Shown: positions 36,317-48,330, numbered from the stretch's first letter. The stretch is DNA of 64,000 nt from Macrotrachela quadricornifera (GCA_022393335.1 JAJEKB010021102.1:1434573-1498572), one strand, 5' to 3'. Numbers and translations: made by a program. The notes: generated from the sequence alone by a model not told the origin.

Positions 36317-39300
36317 ATGTCATCTCACATTGAAGCATATGAAATAAATTCAAGTAGAGATGCTCGAACAGGACAAAGTACAGATATAATATATCGATAA
36401 TATTTGAATAAAGAATGATTTTAGTGGTTAGTAATCTGGATGAATCCAGTATACATTTCGATCAATTTCAAGAACGTTCGCGGAATAAAACGAAATATCA
36501 TCATCGTTCATCGAATGCTCCACAATCTGTTGAACAAGGATCATCTTCTGTGACTAATTTAGTGACACATCATCCATTTATTGAACTGCGCATGCCTAAC
36601 AATCATTCGGAAGATAATTTCAATTCAATCTATGGTACAAATTCGGTACAAGCAAAAATAATAGGCTCTAGTGAAGATAAATATACTAGAAATATAATGA
36701 GAGCAGAATATAGAGAATTATTCAAAACATACAATTTAGTTTTCGATGCTAACGACACTGTAGGACAAGTGATTACAAAACAATTCGTTTATATACCTCG
36801 AGGAATGAAAAGTATTTTTAAAATTGAATTCATATTTATTTTCAAAAAAAAAACCTTTTCATTTCATTTTAGTTCATTTAACAGTGTGTGTATTATATGA
36901 AAACAAAGTTCTGGGAGAAAATCAACTGTTAGCTCAAGTACCTGTCCAGAAGAATCGTATTCTATATATTCTTCTTATACCAACAAATGTCTCGAAATCA
37001 GCTCCTCAATCAGAAAAAGGTATTGAAAACTTGAGATATTTTTTCAAAAAAGAAGAGATAACCTTCATTTATCTTCATAGATAATACTGAACTCAAATTT
37101 TTTGAATCAACAAAATTTTCTGAAAGTTTAAACGCATTAGTACGAATCTCTGGAAATGATAAACACGGAAAAATTAAACCAAAAGTAGTTTATATTGATC
37201 AAATTAAAAAGTATTCAGAAAAAAAACGACTAAAAGAACGTGCTCTAGAAAGAGCAGAAATTGATGGTCAATTCTCTTATCAATTTTATTACTATGGATG
37301 TATTTTAAACCAAGATAATCTGTTTCGTCTCGTTCATGACCTAGAAATTTTTAAAGAAAGGGAAAAGCTTCCAATCATCATCGATTTAGTACTTTCTCCA
37401 GCTAAAGAAAGAATTACAACGTCATCTCAAAGACTAAGCTTATCTTTATTTAAAGGCGATACTGAAGATAATCATTCGACTGACCTTATTCTTAATCAAA
37501 TAGGAAGTAAATGCAAATATCCACGTAACAATTTGAATGATAATGATGATAATGGTGATGATCATAATGACAGAGACAATGATCTATCTAATAATGTTCA
37601 ATTCTACGAAAATTTTGCTTTAATTTTTTATGCACGTCTTTGTTTATATGTTGCCATGAAAAAGCAGTAAGTTTTGATTTGTGTCAATTATTTTTTGTCA
37701 CTGAAAGAGAGGGTTGAAGTTTAAGAGTAGAAATTTGGACCCACTCCCTCCTCTACAGACTATGATAGATATCAGTAGAGAAGCTAAGCTAGAGTCATAG
37801 ATGTCATTATGATTGGCTAATGATGAATTCAGTTGAGAATCATGAATAGTTCGTTCCACTCTAATGGTATATATAATAAGTCCACGAAAAGAAGATTCCT
37901 GATTATGTATATAGTCTTGTGATCAAAATCGCATTCCTGTTCGAATTATTTTTTTATCGAATATAGATTAGACCTATATGGGAAATAGTTTTAGAAAACT
38001 TTGAAAAAATCTTGACAATAAATTTTAAATTGAAATGATTATTTGTAGAGATAATCAAAAATATGTTACTGTGGGAAAATTGGTTCAATCTCTCGCTCGT
38101 AGTTTTCATCATGAGCCTGAAAGAAACGATGATGAATTTCTTGAAGTATTTCATAAATTATATTTATTTTGTGATAAAGATAAATCAAGTCAACTTGATG
38201 AACATGAATGTAAAATAGGTTTATTAATGTTATTTAAATATTTAAATGAAGACAATCAAAATGATAATTTAGGTGTAGATAATCTTCTTTCAATAGTTTA
38301 TCATCAAAATCAAGAAACAAAAATTCTTTCTTACACTAAAAAAGATTTTAATACATTAATTATTGATACATTGACTGAATATATTCGTATTAAAATGTTT
38401 CAAGGGCCAGAATATTTACCTCAAAAAGATAATACTGATAGTTTTTTTGATGAAATAAAAAATATCAGCACGGGACTAAAAAGAATTATAGATGAACATT
38501 TAAACATTGACGATGAAGAAAAAAGTAAAAGTCCATTTGCTTTTTGGCAAGTTATTGCATGTATTATTTTATATCCATTAAGTATTCCAATTTTTCCAAT
38601 AATTGTATTTATTTCATTAATTTATTTATTTATTAAAAAACAACATTCATCACGCCATCCATTTAATTTTGTCACATATTTTAAAATGGGTTTATTAATA
38701 TTATCTTGTACAATCCTTGCATTCATTGCTTATTTAATAATAACTAATTTAATTCTTTTTCATTTATATTATAAAGACAATTCGAATTGGAGAGTTAATG
38801 CATTAGAAGTATATTGGCCATTTGCATTAATCATTTGTATGTATACAATTTATTATAGTTATGGTTTTGAAATAATAGCATTAAATAAAAATCATCGAAA
38901 ACAAGAAAAAATTAAAGAAATGTATGATAGAGCTGAATTAGAATATCTTAAAGATGTTGCACAAATAATAACAGCTGATGGAAAAGTGATGACAAAGGCT
39001 CAATATGATTTTCTATCAAAGCAAAATTCATTAAATGAAAAAGAATCAAAAGATAAAAACAATCTTTTAAAAAATATAAAAAATTTTTTTACTAATCTAT
39101 ATAAGAACGAAATTAAAAAGCAGAAACGGTGTGTTAAAGGCGTCACAATATTTGTATTATTTGTTACTCTTGCTCTTGCTGTCTTACATGCATGTGTTCC
39201 AGTTATTCATCGAACACATTTTAGTAATAAAACTGATCCAACTAATACAACAAAACCATTTCAAATTGAACTTATTAAAATTTCTTATTTTGTTCTTGGA

Positions 39301-40044
39301 ATTCCATTATATTTAATATATCTTTTAATGATTCTTTATGCATATCATAAATATAGAATTCTGTATATAATTATCAATAAAAAATTACGACAAATTACTA
39401 ATGATAATGAATATCTTGCTTCAACTAAAATTCCATATTATCTTAATTTAAAAAATCCATATAATCTTGATTATTTTTTAGCTTTGATACGTGAAAAATA
39501 TCGAATTAATAAGACAAATGAATATAAAGTAAAAATAATTTCGACTAAAAGCTTTTATTTTAAATATTAATTTCTTTAGTTTGCTTTCCGTACAATGTAT
39601 GGTGCAGTTATATTTGATGCAATTTTAATATTTGTATCATTTGTTCGATTAATAATGTATGGTCCAGGTGGTCTTCAATCATTAACAAGTGCTTATGCAT
39701 TAATTGATATGATTATACTATCAATTTTAATCGTTATTTTTCTATTAGGAATATCAGCTATTAATACATTAACAACAACAGATGTCCTTGAAATACTTTT
39801 ACGTACAAAAAAGGAAGCGATAAATACAGGTGATCGACGAGTTAAAACTGACATACATTGGGATATTGCATATTTATCTGCAAATAGTGAATATTTAGCT
39901 GAAAATAAAAAGAAGTACGCTATTACTCTTTTTGGACAAGTTGTGGATAATGGATTAATTACGGGTGTTGTCCTTACAATTATTGGAGGAATTGGTTCAA
40001 GTCTTATTTCAATGGTTCAGAAAAATCTTACTGGAGAAGATTAA
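36317..40044 (+). CDS. Multi-pass EF-hand membrane protein, six exons
   Basis: Proposed exons: 36317-36377, 36425-36811, 36873-37019, 37081-37666, 38049-39528 and 39580-40044. Every junction is GT-AG and phase-matched, giving 1041 residues. Four introns are 47-61 bp; the fourth is 382 bp and contains a dispersed repeat. Residues 1-390 look soluble, with a Lys/Glu-rich stretch and an Asn/Asp-rich low-complexity stretch. An EF-hand loop (DKDKSSQLDEHE) lies near 436-447, with acidic residues at 1, 3, 9 and 12. The C-terminal half has about eight hydrophobic segments (near 560-589, 607-634, 647-672, 757-779, 803-826, 895-914, 925-947, 1012-1033). A charged cytosolic-like loop lies at 673-756. AATAAA follows the stop by 37 bp. 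Calcium sensing by a membrane protein is inferred from the EF-hand only. I do not recognise the family, and exon 1 is the least certain part. Confidence 0.8.
37706..37790 (+). repeat. Dispersed repeat fragment inside intron 4
   Basis: GTTGAAGTTTAAGAGTAGAA, then ATTTGGACCCACTCCCTCCT, matches 14375-14430 and the inverse of 1-64. It explains why this intron is six to eight times longer than its neighbours. Confidence 0.7.
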
Positions 40045-40287
40045 ATCTTTGTTTTATTCTTTAATCGAGACTTCACTTTTAATAAATTTATTTCGAATTA
40101 GCGGAAGTACCTGGTGTTGTCAGGGAAAAGTCCATAGTGCATACTTGATATATTGACAAATGATAGTCTTTTAATCTATACGCCACCTAACTTGGGTGTT
40201 GTAAAATACACTTGAATCTCTTTCCCTTTTCATCTTTTTTTTTTTTTATTTTGGTATTTAGCATTATTACTTTGATGAATTTCTTAA

Positions 40288-41338
40288 CCCTTTACGGCCG
40301 AATGTTGCCTTTTGGCAACATTTTGCCAATATTATCTTAGGATTTATCTTAAAGTGATGAGATATGGTTCCTTAAGTGATTTGATAATTAATTACGTATT
40401 TTAGGGCGAACCTATGCCTTTTCAAGAAAGAAGAAAGCTATGGTTGACGAGAGAGATGAATTCTCCTGCCAACACCCAAAATAGCTCCCGAGTCGAAATG
40501 ATCTGTTTTCCATTTGTCCGAGCATTCGATGCGAGAAGTAACTGGTGAATAGTTTTCCTCTCAAGATTCATTATCTATTATGCCAATAAGACGAATCATT
40601 CAGTTTAATTCAGTTTACTCGGAGAACACGGTACAAGAATGTTGCCTTTTGGCAACATCCGGTCGTTAGGGTACAGAAAGTTGAAAAAAGTCAGTTATTT
40701 TTCTTGGATGCAAGACCAATAATTTGCTTTTAGTTTTAGTCCAAGCTGTGAAACAAAAGCATATTTTGTTCATCTCTCTGTCTCTTACAGCCCTAAAGTA
40801 AGATATACCATCATATTACTCAAAAATTTTGGGAAATAGTGCAAATCCTATCTATTTTTCGTAGGAGAGCTCATAAATTTCGTACGATTTTAATAAGATT
40901 GGTAATGTTTTATAATAGTCTGAATATGAATACTATATTGGACTGTACATCTTGTGAAAATCTCGCTAAATTTGTGAGCTTCTCTAGGAACACTAGGCAG
41001 AATTTGCACTATTTTGGAAGGTTTTTAGTATTATGAGGATATATCTCACGTCGGAACTGTGAGAGATGGGCAGATGAACAACGTATGCTTTTGCTTCACA
41101 TTCTGGACTACAATTAACAGCAAATTATTGGTCTTGCATCGAAGAAAAACAATTGATTTTTCCAACTTTTTGTACCCTTACGGCCGGATGTTGCCAAAAA
41201 GTAACATGTTGGGATTCGGCATAATCTCAGTTCTTTAAGCTTCAAGATGGAATTCCGTAACTTCCACACTTAAGAAACAAAGAATATATAGAAGAAGAAT
41301 ATTTTGCTTGTTATCTTCTGGTAGCCGGCCGCAAAGGG
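40288..41338. mobile_element. piggyBac-type non-autonomous element, 1.05 kb
   Basis: TTAA lies on both sides (40284-40287, 41339-41342). The ends are CCCTTTACGGCCGAATG and the complement of CCCTTTGCGGCCGGCTA. TTAA plus CCC-start ends is diagnostic of piggyBac-type insertion. Next to the left end is the perfect hairpin ATGTTGCCTTTTGGCAACAT. The motif recurs at about 40638 and, altered, at 41189. An inner inverted repeat (40663-40790 against 41055-41185; TGCAAGACCAATAATTTGC) makes the core a foldback. No transposase frame. Confidence 0.85.
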
Positions 41339-41342
41339 TTAA

Positions 41343-42526
41343 GTTCCTTTTCCAGGTCAATTCTTGTTGAATTCCGGATCACTGGATTGTATAGTCAATC
41401 CGATAGAATTAGATCGGATGAAGTTGCAATTCGACTATATCCGATAATCCGGCGTTGAATCCGATGGAATATGACAAGGGTCAATGATCGGATTTCTCGA
41501 CCCAAGTGGTATTAATAATGATAATAGTCATCGTAAGTAAATTCAAGTGACTTCCTTTATTCTCCACAATCATAATTTTTTACTACCTAATTATTATTAA
41601 TGTAATAGTTTGAAGAATGTTTGACAGGCTTCTACAGGAAGGCCACAAAAGATGACAGACAGGCAGGCCAGGCCAGTAAAAAGTGTTGGCAGGCACAGAC
41701 AGGCTACAAAGCCATGAACTTGTCATAGGCGGATCATGTCCACAAAAACGTAGCCTGTTTGGATCTCTAAAGGATACCTTCATATAATGGAAGATGAAGA
41801 CTAAAAGGTACCCTCCTATTATAGGACTTGAGCACCTAAGGGTGGTTTCATAATATACGCTTTGAGGATTTATGGGTGCTTTCATAACGGGTGTCAAAGA
41901 ATAAATGATCGAAGAATTAAAATGTGCTGTAAAAAAAATTCGCACAAATGTTGTGTTTGAAAGTTGTAATTCTTGGACAAAACGATTGTATCGTATGTCA
42001 TAAAATAATGGAGATTATTTAAGATAATAAAAATATATACGTTTTGTAGAGATTTTCACGAGGAATCCTTTGATAAAAAAATTTTTTGTTAAACACTGAA
42101 AAATAAGTGGAATATATGCAAAATACTGAGAGGCTCATTTATTCGTTGACAACCGTTAATATAGGTCTTGGGAACCTATGGCTACTCCTCTAGGAAAGGT
42201 CAAGAGGATTTATGAGTACTCTCGTTCATAAAAAAAAGGAATATTTATAGTGAGTGACGGAGGTATTTGTGGTACTGTCTCGTATATACAAATCATATCT
42301 CTTGGAATCCCTGTAATACCACGTATTCCCATGTGCTTCCATGTACTCCCTGGACTCCAGGAGTACATGGGAGTATACGGAATACGGGAGTACATCGTTT
42401 CCTCTTGATCTATTGGCGTTGCTGAACCAAGAGGATTTTTGTTAGTTATAGGTAACTAACAGGATTAATAATGTTTGATTTCATTATCAAGTCTGAAAGT
42501 TCTAGACAATTATATCACGAGTTTAA
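41343..42526. repeat. Repeat debris: GGATC/AGTACC units and hairpin
   Basis: 41360-41490 repeats ATCCGAT/ATCGGAT words. 41640-41710 repeats CAGGC. 41745-41900 and 42160-42235 hold relatives of the alternating repeat at 23195 (GAGGATTTATGGGTGCTTTC). At 42322-42390 CCATGTACTCC and GGAGTACATGG form a hairpin around CTGGACTCCA-like sequence. No gene supported. Confidence 0.45.
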
Positions 42527-43562
42527 CCCTTCCCCCCCCCCCCCTCCGAGAGTTTTCGAAGAGCTATGAGTGAGTCAATCATTAATTTTATGATTGCTAA
42601 TCATCAGTATGCTTATAATATAATAGGCAAAATATAAAGTTGTTTGTACTTAGTACAGTACGATGTCCACTAAGGTGGACATTGGGGGGGGGGGCGACTT
42701 AAAATTGGTCTTTCTTATAGTTTTCTATTTATAAAGAAATATCGTTAATACTCAAGAACTTCATCGTCATTTCTATTTTGCTGAAAGTTTTTAAAGTTAC
42801 GAAGTCCTATATCCAAATAACTGAAGGATATATTCAGGGTTGACGGTAAATTTAGTGAGAAGGGTATCATTCATGCCACTAAATTACTTGTTATATTTTG
42901 ATTGAAGTTGCGCACATATAATTTGTTTGGACCATCATAGACAAGAGGTGTCATTAGTTATATGGCTCGAACTGAAGCTGTCATTAACGCTGAGTTTTTC
43001 CTTTTATCGTTTGACGAGAGGAGCTGTCTTCCTCGAAAGTTCGAAAGAAATTGAATTGAAAGTCTGATACTCTCTAATTAATGTTCTTATTTGTCAAAAA
43101 CACTATTAATCGTTGAAAAAAAATCGTTTCTATACGTATACACGAGTCGTGTCGTTTATTGAAAATGGCCATTTTCATGCCGCTTACTCTCAATGTCCAC
43201 CGGGGTGGACATTACAGACTCATAAGAACTCTAATCTAGTATATCATTCATCATTTTTATAAAGTATTTTGTGCAACTCATAAGCATCTACCGTACAGAT
43301 ATCAGTTCCAAAGCCAAAAGAATATTCAGAATCTTTGCTAACGTAGGATTATGAAAGAAAAGTTGGACAATTGGAAAATTCACACTTTTTGTTCTATCTA
43401 GCCCGACCATACGCTACACAAAAAAGGTTTTTTTAAAGTACCAATCGAGAGCTTATGAAATCCTCTACAACCAACATAAAGTTCGTTTTGGATTGTACGC
43501 TCCAATTTTTTTCAATAGTGCATATACCAATATCCATCCCAGTGGACATTGGGGGTAAAGGG
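42527..43562. mobile_element. piggyBac-type non-autonomous element, 1.04 kb
   Basis: TTAA lies on both sides (42523-42526, 43563-43566). The left end is CCCTTCCCCC with a 13-base C run; the right end is the complement of CCCTTTACCCCCAATGTCC. The palindrome ATGTCCACTAAGGTGGACAT (about 42663) recurs as AATGTCCACCGGGGTGGACA (about 43193) and as a half-site next to the right end. The layout is the same as 40288-41338 but with unrelated hairpin sequence. No coding frame. Confidence 0.85.
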
Positions 43563-43696
43563 TTAAACTAGACATTCCTCAACGGAATGAGCAATCCCCC
43601 TGCACTGTAAAAAAAAACTCTACCAAACCCTCCAAGAAGGTTTCGTAGGTGTATAAAAGCTTCCAAATGCTTCTAAAAAGCTTAAGTAAATGATTG

Positions 43697-43977
43697 TTAA
43701 AATCTACGAAACTTTAAAAAGGATTTGAGCGCGGGCATATGCTCCGAACCATTTTTGTTCCGTTCGGAAAGAAAATTTTCTTAAGAAAATACGAAACCTT
43801 GATGGTCTCGTATAAGACCATCAAATGAAACCATGAGGTTTACTAGGAAACTATAAAGATTTCGCATTTTCTTATGAAACTCTTTTTTTGCTGTACGGAA
43901 CATAAAAAAGGGTTCATTGGAGATGGTTCGGAGCGTGTACCCACACTCAGATTCTTTTAAGGTTTCGTAGATTTTAA
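43697..43977. mobile_element. Foldback insertion in the left TIR
   Basis: TTAAAATCTACGAAACTTT at the left and AAGGTTTCGTAGATTTTAA at the right bound 281 bp that the opposite 48-kb arm lacks. Inside, GCTCCGAACCATTTTTGTTC and its inverse GATGGTTCGGAGC pair up. The terminal word also occurs in the host element itself (43641, 48408), so it may derive from it. Confidence 0.7.
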
Positions 43978-44259
43978 CAACGAAGTGGCTATGTACATTC
44001 GAGTGTACATAGCCAGCCGGCTATGTGCACTAGGATATGTATAAGCAATAAATTACTGAATATTAAGTTATACTATGGCTTAATACGTATTTGATTATTA
44101 ATATAAACTAAATATTTTAACTTATTAATAAGTTTACTTTATTATTTCTTTAGCAAATTCAAATAAAGTACAAATAAAATGGCGTGATTTCACGCGTATA
44201 GAAAAAAAGTTAATACAAATAACGATCAACTAATTGAAGAAGACTTCTAGCGCTTCATC

Positions 44260-44598
44260 CAAGGGCGGCGCGAAGAAGCCAGAGCAGGGCGATAGTATCG
44301 AAAACAGAGAAAGATCAAAAGAATTTTTTTTTGCCTTGATTTCTGAAAAAATCTCCTGCATGTTTCTCGAAAACCCAAAACTGAAGACCTTTTTTTTGCT
44401 TTTCACCTTGGTATTGCAGGAGAACTTCGTATATCCTGATCTGATTTTCAAGTCCGAGATCGGCGAAATCGTGCCTCTCAAGTGGAGGACACAGGTAAGT
44501 TTCAAACACGAGACACGAAAGCCCAAAATCGGAGAATACCACTCATATTTTTCCAAACGCAGGAGGATATCCTCCCCCCTCCGCTCGCGACACCCCTG
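44260..44598. mobile_element. Possible hAT MITE (weak)
   Basis: CAAGGGCGGCGCGAAG at the left and the complement of CAGGGGTGTCGCGAGC at the right look like imperfect terminal repeats. The flanking octamers GCTTCATC and TGTTCCTC agree at only 5 of 8. Overlapping frames of 75-132 codons on both strands are not convincing genes. The other element-interior stretches, 44600-45064 and 47460-48000, hold nothing recognisable. Confidence 0.3.
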
Positions 44599-45084
44599 TG
44601 TTCCTCTATTACGTTTTGAAGAAAATGGTTGATTCTTTTATTATTTTCAATTCATTGAACGAAAACTATATCACATAGTTCTATTCTTCTCAATTAAATA
44701 TACTTTTTTCCTGTTCAAAAAACTATAAAACAAAAGATTCTATTTCTTTCTGGATAATTGGCTTATAAAATAGAAGATCGAAAAACATAAAGAGTCAATT
44801 TGCTTGGAGTGTGAGAAGTACTCTTTATTAAAATAAATTAATCTTCACCTTAATCATTTCTGTATTGAGTGTTAGTGGCACCTTTATGAATAAAAAAAAA
44901 TGAAGTGATAACTTTTGGAATGAAAGGAGTAATATAATATAGTCACATTTATAATACTAAATAAATATTATTGCACTCATTCTTAGCATCTATTATAAAA
45001 GGTCTGTCAAGCTCTTATAATTAAATCTAAGACTTTATTTGTGTTCAAAGATATATTCATACTAGTCTGTTAGGAATCCTATGT

Positions 45085-45241
45085 TTTTCGTCGAATGACA
45101 CTTTTGTCGAAAAGCATTTCGTCGAAAAAATTTTTGTCGAAGCATTTTGTCGAAAAATTTTTGTCGACAAACATTTCGTCGACAGGACATTTCGTCGACA
45201 GAACAATTCGTCGACAGAGCATTTCGTCGACAAAACATTTC
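45085..45241. repeat. TCGTCGA tandem array, left MULE TIR
   Basis: Units such as CATTTCGTCGACA and TTTTTGTCGAAAAA repeat about ten times. The central GTCGAC is itself a palindrome. The mirror array at the right end occupies 47268-47430. Confidence 0.85.
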
Positions 45242-45518
45242 ATTATAATATAATTATCTTCTTTTCATTTTTCTTACCGTCTGAACAAAAGTTCAAACTT
45301 ATCTCATAATTTGCTTTATTTGTTTGATAAAAATGAAAAAATGTCCGACTATTGTTGTATATTTATTTCATATAATAAACAAATAGATTCATTTGGTTGT
45401 CATTTTTTATTTTGAATCGAACTAGTGAATTATCACTTCTCTCTTTCATACGCCAAATTCAGTTTGAACGTGTTCGTAAGTCATTATCTGTTTTTGTGAT
45501 TACTATTATTTACTGGAT

Positions 45519-47090
45519 ATGACTACATCTTGTCTTAAATTTTCAACAACAACAAGGGGAAAACCTTTATTAATTTACGATGGATATATGTATACTTTAA
45601 ATAGAGATCGAATTTATGTTAAATACTGGCGATGCCAAGAAAGAAGTTGCTCTGCAACGGCCCATACAGACAAAAATGATAATCTTAAATTTAGTAGCGG
45701 CAACCACAATCATTTATCAACACCAGAATCTATTGAATTAACTCAGTTAAAACACAATATTAAGTGTCGTGTTCTCAAAGAATCTACAGCTATTGCTAAT
45801 ATATATGATCAAGAATTAGCAGCTGCAAATTTAACAGTTACAGCTTGATCAATGGCGCTGAGTTCAAATGAAGCTCGTACGTATCTCTGAATTTTAATCT
45901 CTGATTTTTAGCACTTACAGTCTTTCATATTAGAATCATCTTTTCAACGTCTGCGTCGAAAAACGACGCCACTCCTTCCAGTATCAAGTGACTTCGAGAT
46001 ACCAGCTCAATACAGTCAAACTTTAAACGGTAAAAATTTTCTTCTTTTTGATACTACTGTTCGAAATAAACGTATTATTGTTTTTGCTACTGATCTTCAA
46101 CTTACAATTCTTTTTCAATCATCACACATATTTGCTGATGGAACTTTTGATGTTTGCCCACCACATTTCGATCAAGTTTTTACCATGCACTGTACTCATC
46201 ATGGATATAGTGAGTTTTGATTTTGCCTCCTCTATATATAACTCTGTTTACTTAGCTGTCCCATGTGTAATAGCTTTACTACCTGGTCGATCAGCAATTA
46301 TTTATAAACATCTCTTTGAATTGCTTCAACAAGAAGCTAAACAATTTCGACTCAAATTCAAACCTGCTATTATAACAACAGATTTCGAACCAGGTTTAAT
46401 CAAAGCTATCAAAGACCAAGTATGTTTTTGTCTAACTTTAGGAGATAATTCTATTTTTTTTATTTAGTTTCCTACTTCTACTCATGTAGGTTGCTATTTT
46501 CATCACACTCAGAATATTTACAAGAAAATTAACTCACTTGGTCTTTCAAATCAGTACAAAAATGATGAAGAAGTTCGATTATTTGCAAGAAAACTGATGT
46601 CACTTGCACTTTTACCTATTGAAAAAGTTGAATTAGCATTTGAATGTCTTTTCCAAGATCATCCAGTTTGTCTCGATCCATTATTTGATTATTACGAATC
46701 GTTCTGGATCGAAACATTACCACTCAAATTATGGAATGTTTCAAATCTCTGTATTAGAACTAATAATGCGGCCGAAGGTTAGATTTTCTTGATTTCATTA
46801 TCTTTCTTTAATAACATACGTTCCTTGCAGGTTGGCATAACCGTTTTGCTCATCGTATTGAAAAAAAGCATCCGAACATCTGGCACTTCATTCAAGTTCT
46901 ACAACGTGAAGAAGTTTATGTAAAACAAACTATTCAGCATGTGAAGATGGGCAAAATTAAGAACATGGGAAAAAAGACTTGTCAGCTACAAGCATGTTTA
47001 GAAAATTTAGCCACTCGATTCACTAAAAAACAAATTACGCTCGGCAATTATGTTGAAGGTCTTTCACTTTTGGTTGCAAAAAAGAAATAG
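45519..47090 (+). CDS. FLYWCH-MULE transposase, spliced
   Basis: Proposed exons: 45519-45836, 45912-46209, 46256-46419, 46468-46777 and 46831-47090, with GT-AG introns of 75, 46, 48 and 53 bp and matching phases, giving 449 residues. The N-terminus is a FLYWCH zinc finger (Cys39, Cys44, His63, His65, with YWRCxxxxC). The core is a MULE transposase domain: FADGTFDVCPP with Asp at about 182, TTDFEPG with Asp at about 248, GCYFHHTQN, then NNAAEGWHNRF with Glu at about 363. It would cut and paste the surrounding element. Uncertain point: a longer exon 1 would run into TGA at 45846. The splice chosen removes it, but homologues may normally keep that segment, in which case the copy has one stop. 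Everything downstream is open. Confidence 0.85.
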
Positions 47091-47267
47091 AAAAGTATCT
47101 GTTTTCCTTCTGTTCATATTTTTTTGTATGTTACTATTGTTATTTTTCTGTATTTACTTATTGGTATTTCTTATCATATAATATTTATGTTATATGAAGT
47201 TTATTTTTCTATAAGACTAGTATATTTCTATTATAATCATCTGTGCCTCCTCTGATTCTATCAGTGA

Positions 47268-47430
47268 AGTGATTTGTCGACCAAATGTTATGTCGACAAA
47301 GTGTATTGTCGACGAAGTGTTTTGTCGACGAAATATTTTTCGACGAACTGTTTTGTCGACGAAGTGCCTTGTCGACGAAAATTTTTCGACAAAAATTTGT
47401 CGACCATTTGCCTTTCGACGAATTTTTTTA
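47268..47430. repeat. TCGTCGA tandem array, right MULE TIR
   Basis: Units of TTGTCGACGAAGTG type, inverse to the array at 45085-45241. Confidence 0.85.
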
Positions 47431-48149
47431 GACCAACAACATATTTACCGTCTGTTAGTGTTGGCTCTTGATTTAATACTCAAAAATGAACAAGCAGCTC
47501 AGTACAATTATTCCCCTACAAAAATATAGAAACATGAAGATTTTTCCCAAAAAATATAACTATAAACTTAATGCGAAATGAATTCGATTTGTGACCTGTA
47601 TAGTACTACAACATGGTTAATTCTTCTTCATATATATTTAGTTTTTGAATTATTACATAATCAATTTCCAAATATTAATGATTTGTGTAGTCCTATACAA
47701 ATAAAACTATACAGAGATTCAGTAGAGAGCTAGATTTTTATTTTTAATGTAAATAAAAATTGCTGACTAATAATTTCAAATGTGCATTAAAATACTATTT
47801 GGAAAGTTTTTGTTTCATTAAGCTGTTCAAAAGGAACCAATAGTGGAATTTTTTTAGAACAGTTATTACTTGATAAACAAAAAGTTTTGCTTTCATTTAG
47901 AAATATACAGCGTAAAATTCACGATATCGATTATCCATTATTTTCACTCACTTTTGCTATTTCTCTTTTTTATGTAGATGTTTCATCTATACTATTATGT
48001 AATTTGATTTGTACTTGATTTGAATTCTATAAAAAAAATGACGAAGTAAAATCATTAATAAGTTAATATATTTAATTTATATTAATAATCAAATACACAT
48101 AAGGTCATAGCATAACTTAATGTTTAGTAATTTATTGCTTATACATATT

Positions 48150-48330
48150 AGAGTGCACATAGCCGGTTGACTATGTACACTCGAGTGCATATAGCTAGTC
48201 AGCTATGTGCACTCGAGTACACATAGCCAGTCGGCTATGTGCACTCGAGTACACATAGCCAGTCGGCTATGTGCACTCGAGTACACATAGCCAGTCGGCT
48301 ATGTACACTCGAGTATACATAGCCATTTCC
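48150..48330. repeat. 32-bp self-complementary tandem array
   Basis: About five units of ACACATAGCCAGTCGGCTAT followed by GTGCACTCGAGT. Each unit is close to a palindrome twice over (CATAGCC...GGCTATG and CACTCGAGTG). The left arm of the host element (about 43988-44035) has one copy, so the array expanded on this side only. Confidence 0.85.

Larger units (their letters stand above)
45074..47449 (+). mobile_element. Mutator-like element with tandem-repeat TIRs
   Basis: GTCTGTTAG flanks both sides (45065-45073, 47450-47458), the 9-bp duplication typical of Mutator-like elements. The ends share TATGTTxTTxGTC. Both subterminal regions (45085-45241, 47268-47430) are arrays of 14-17-bp units built on TTCGTCGAxA, in opposite orientation, seven to ten units each. 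The element carries one spliced transposase gene and sits wholly inside the 43603-48454 element. Confidence 0.9.

Noticed and set aside
42527..43562. Reading 40288-43562 as one autonomous piggyBac transposon
   Set aside because: There are two separate TTAA-flanked units with different hairpins and no transposase frame in either.
44230..44632. Overlapping frames of 75-132 codons on both strands
   Set aside because: The plus frame starts at TTG, and no domain or splice-consistent partner is visible. Possibly a small MITE instead.
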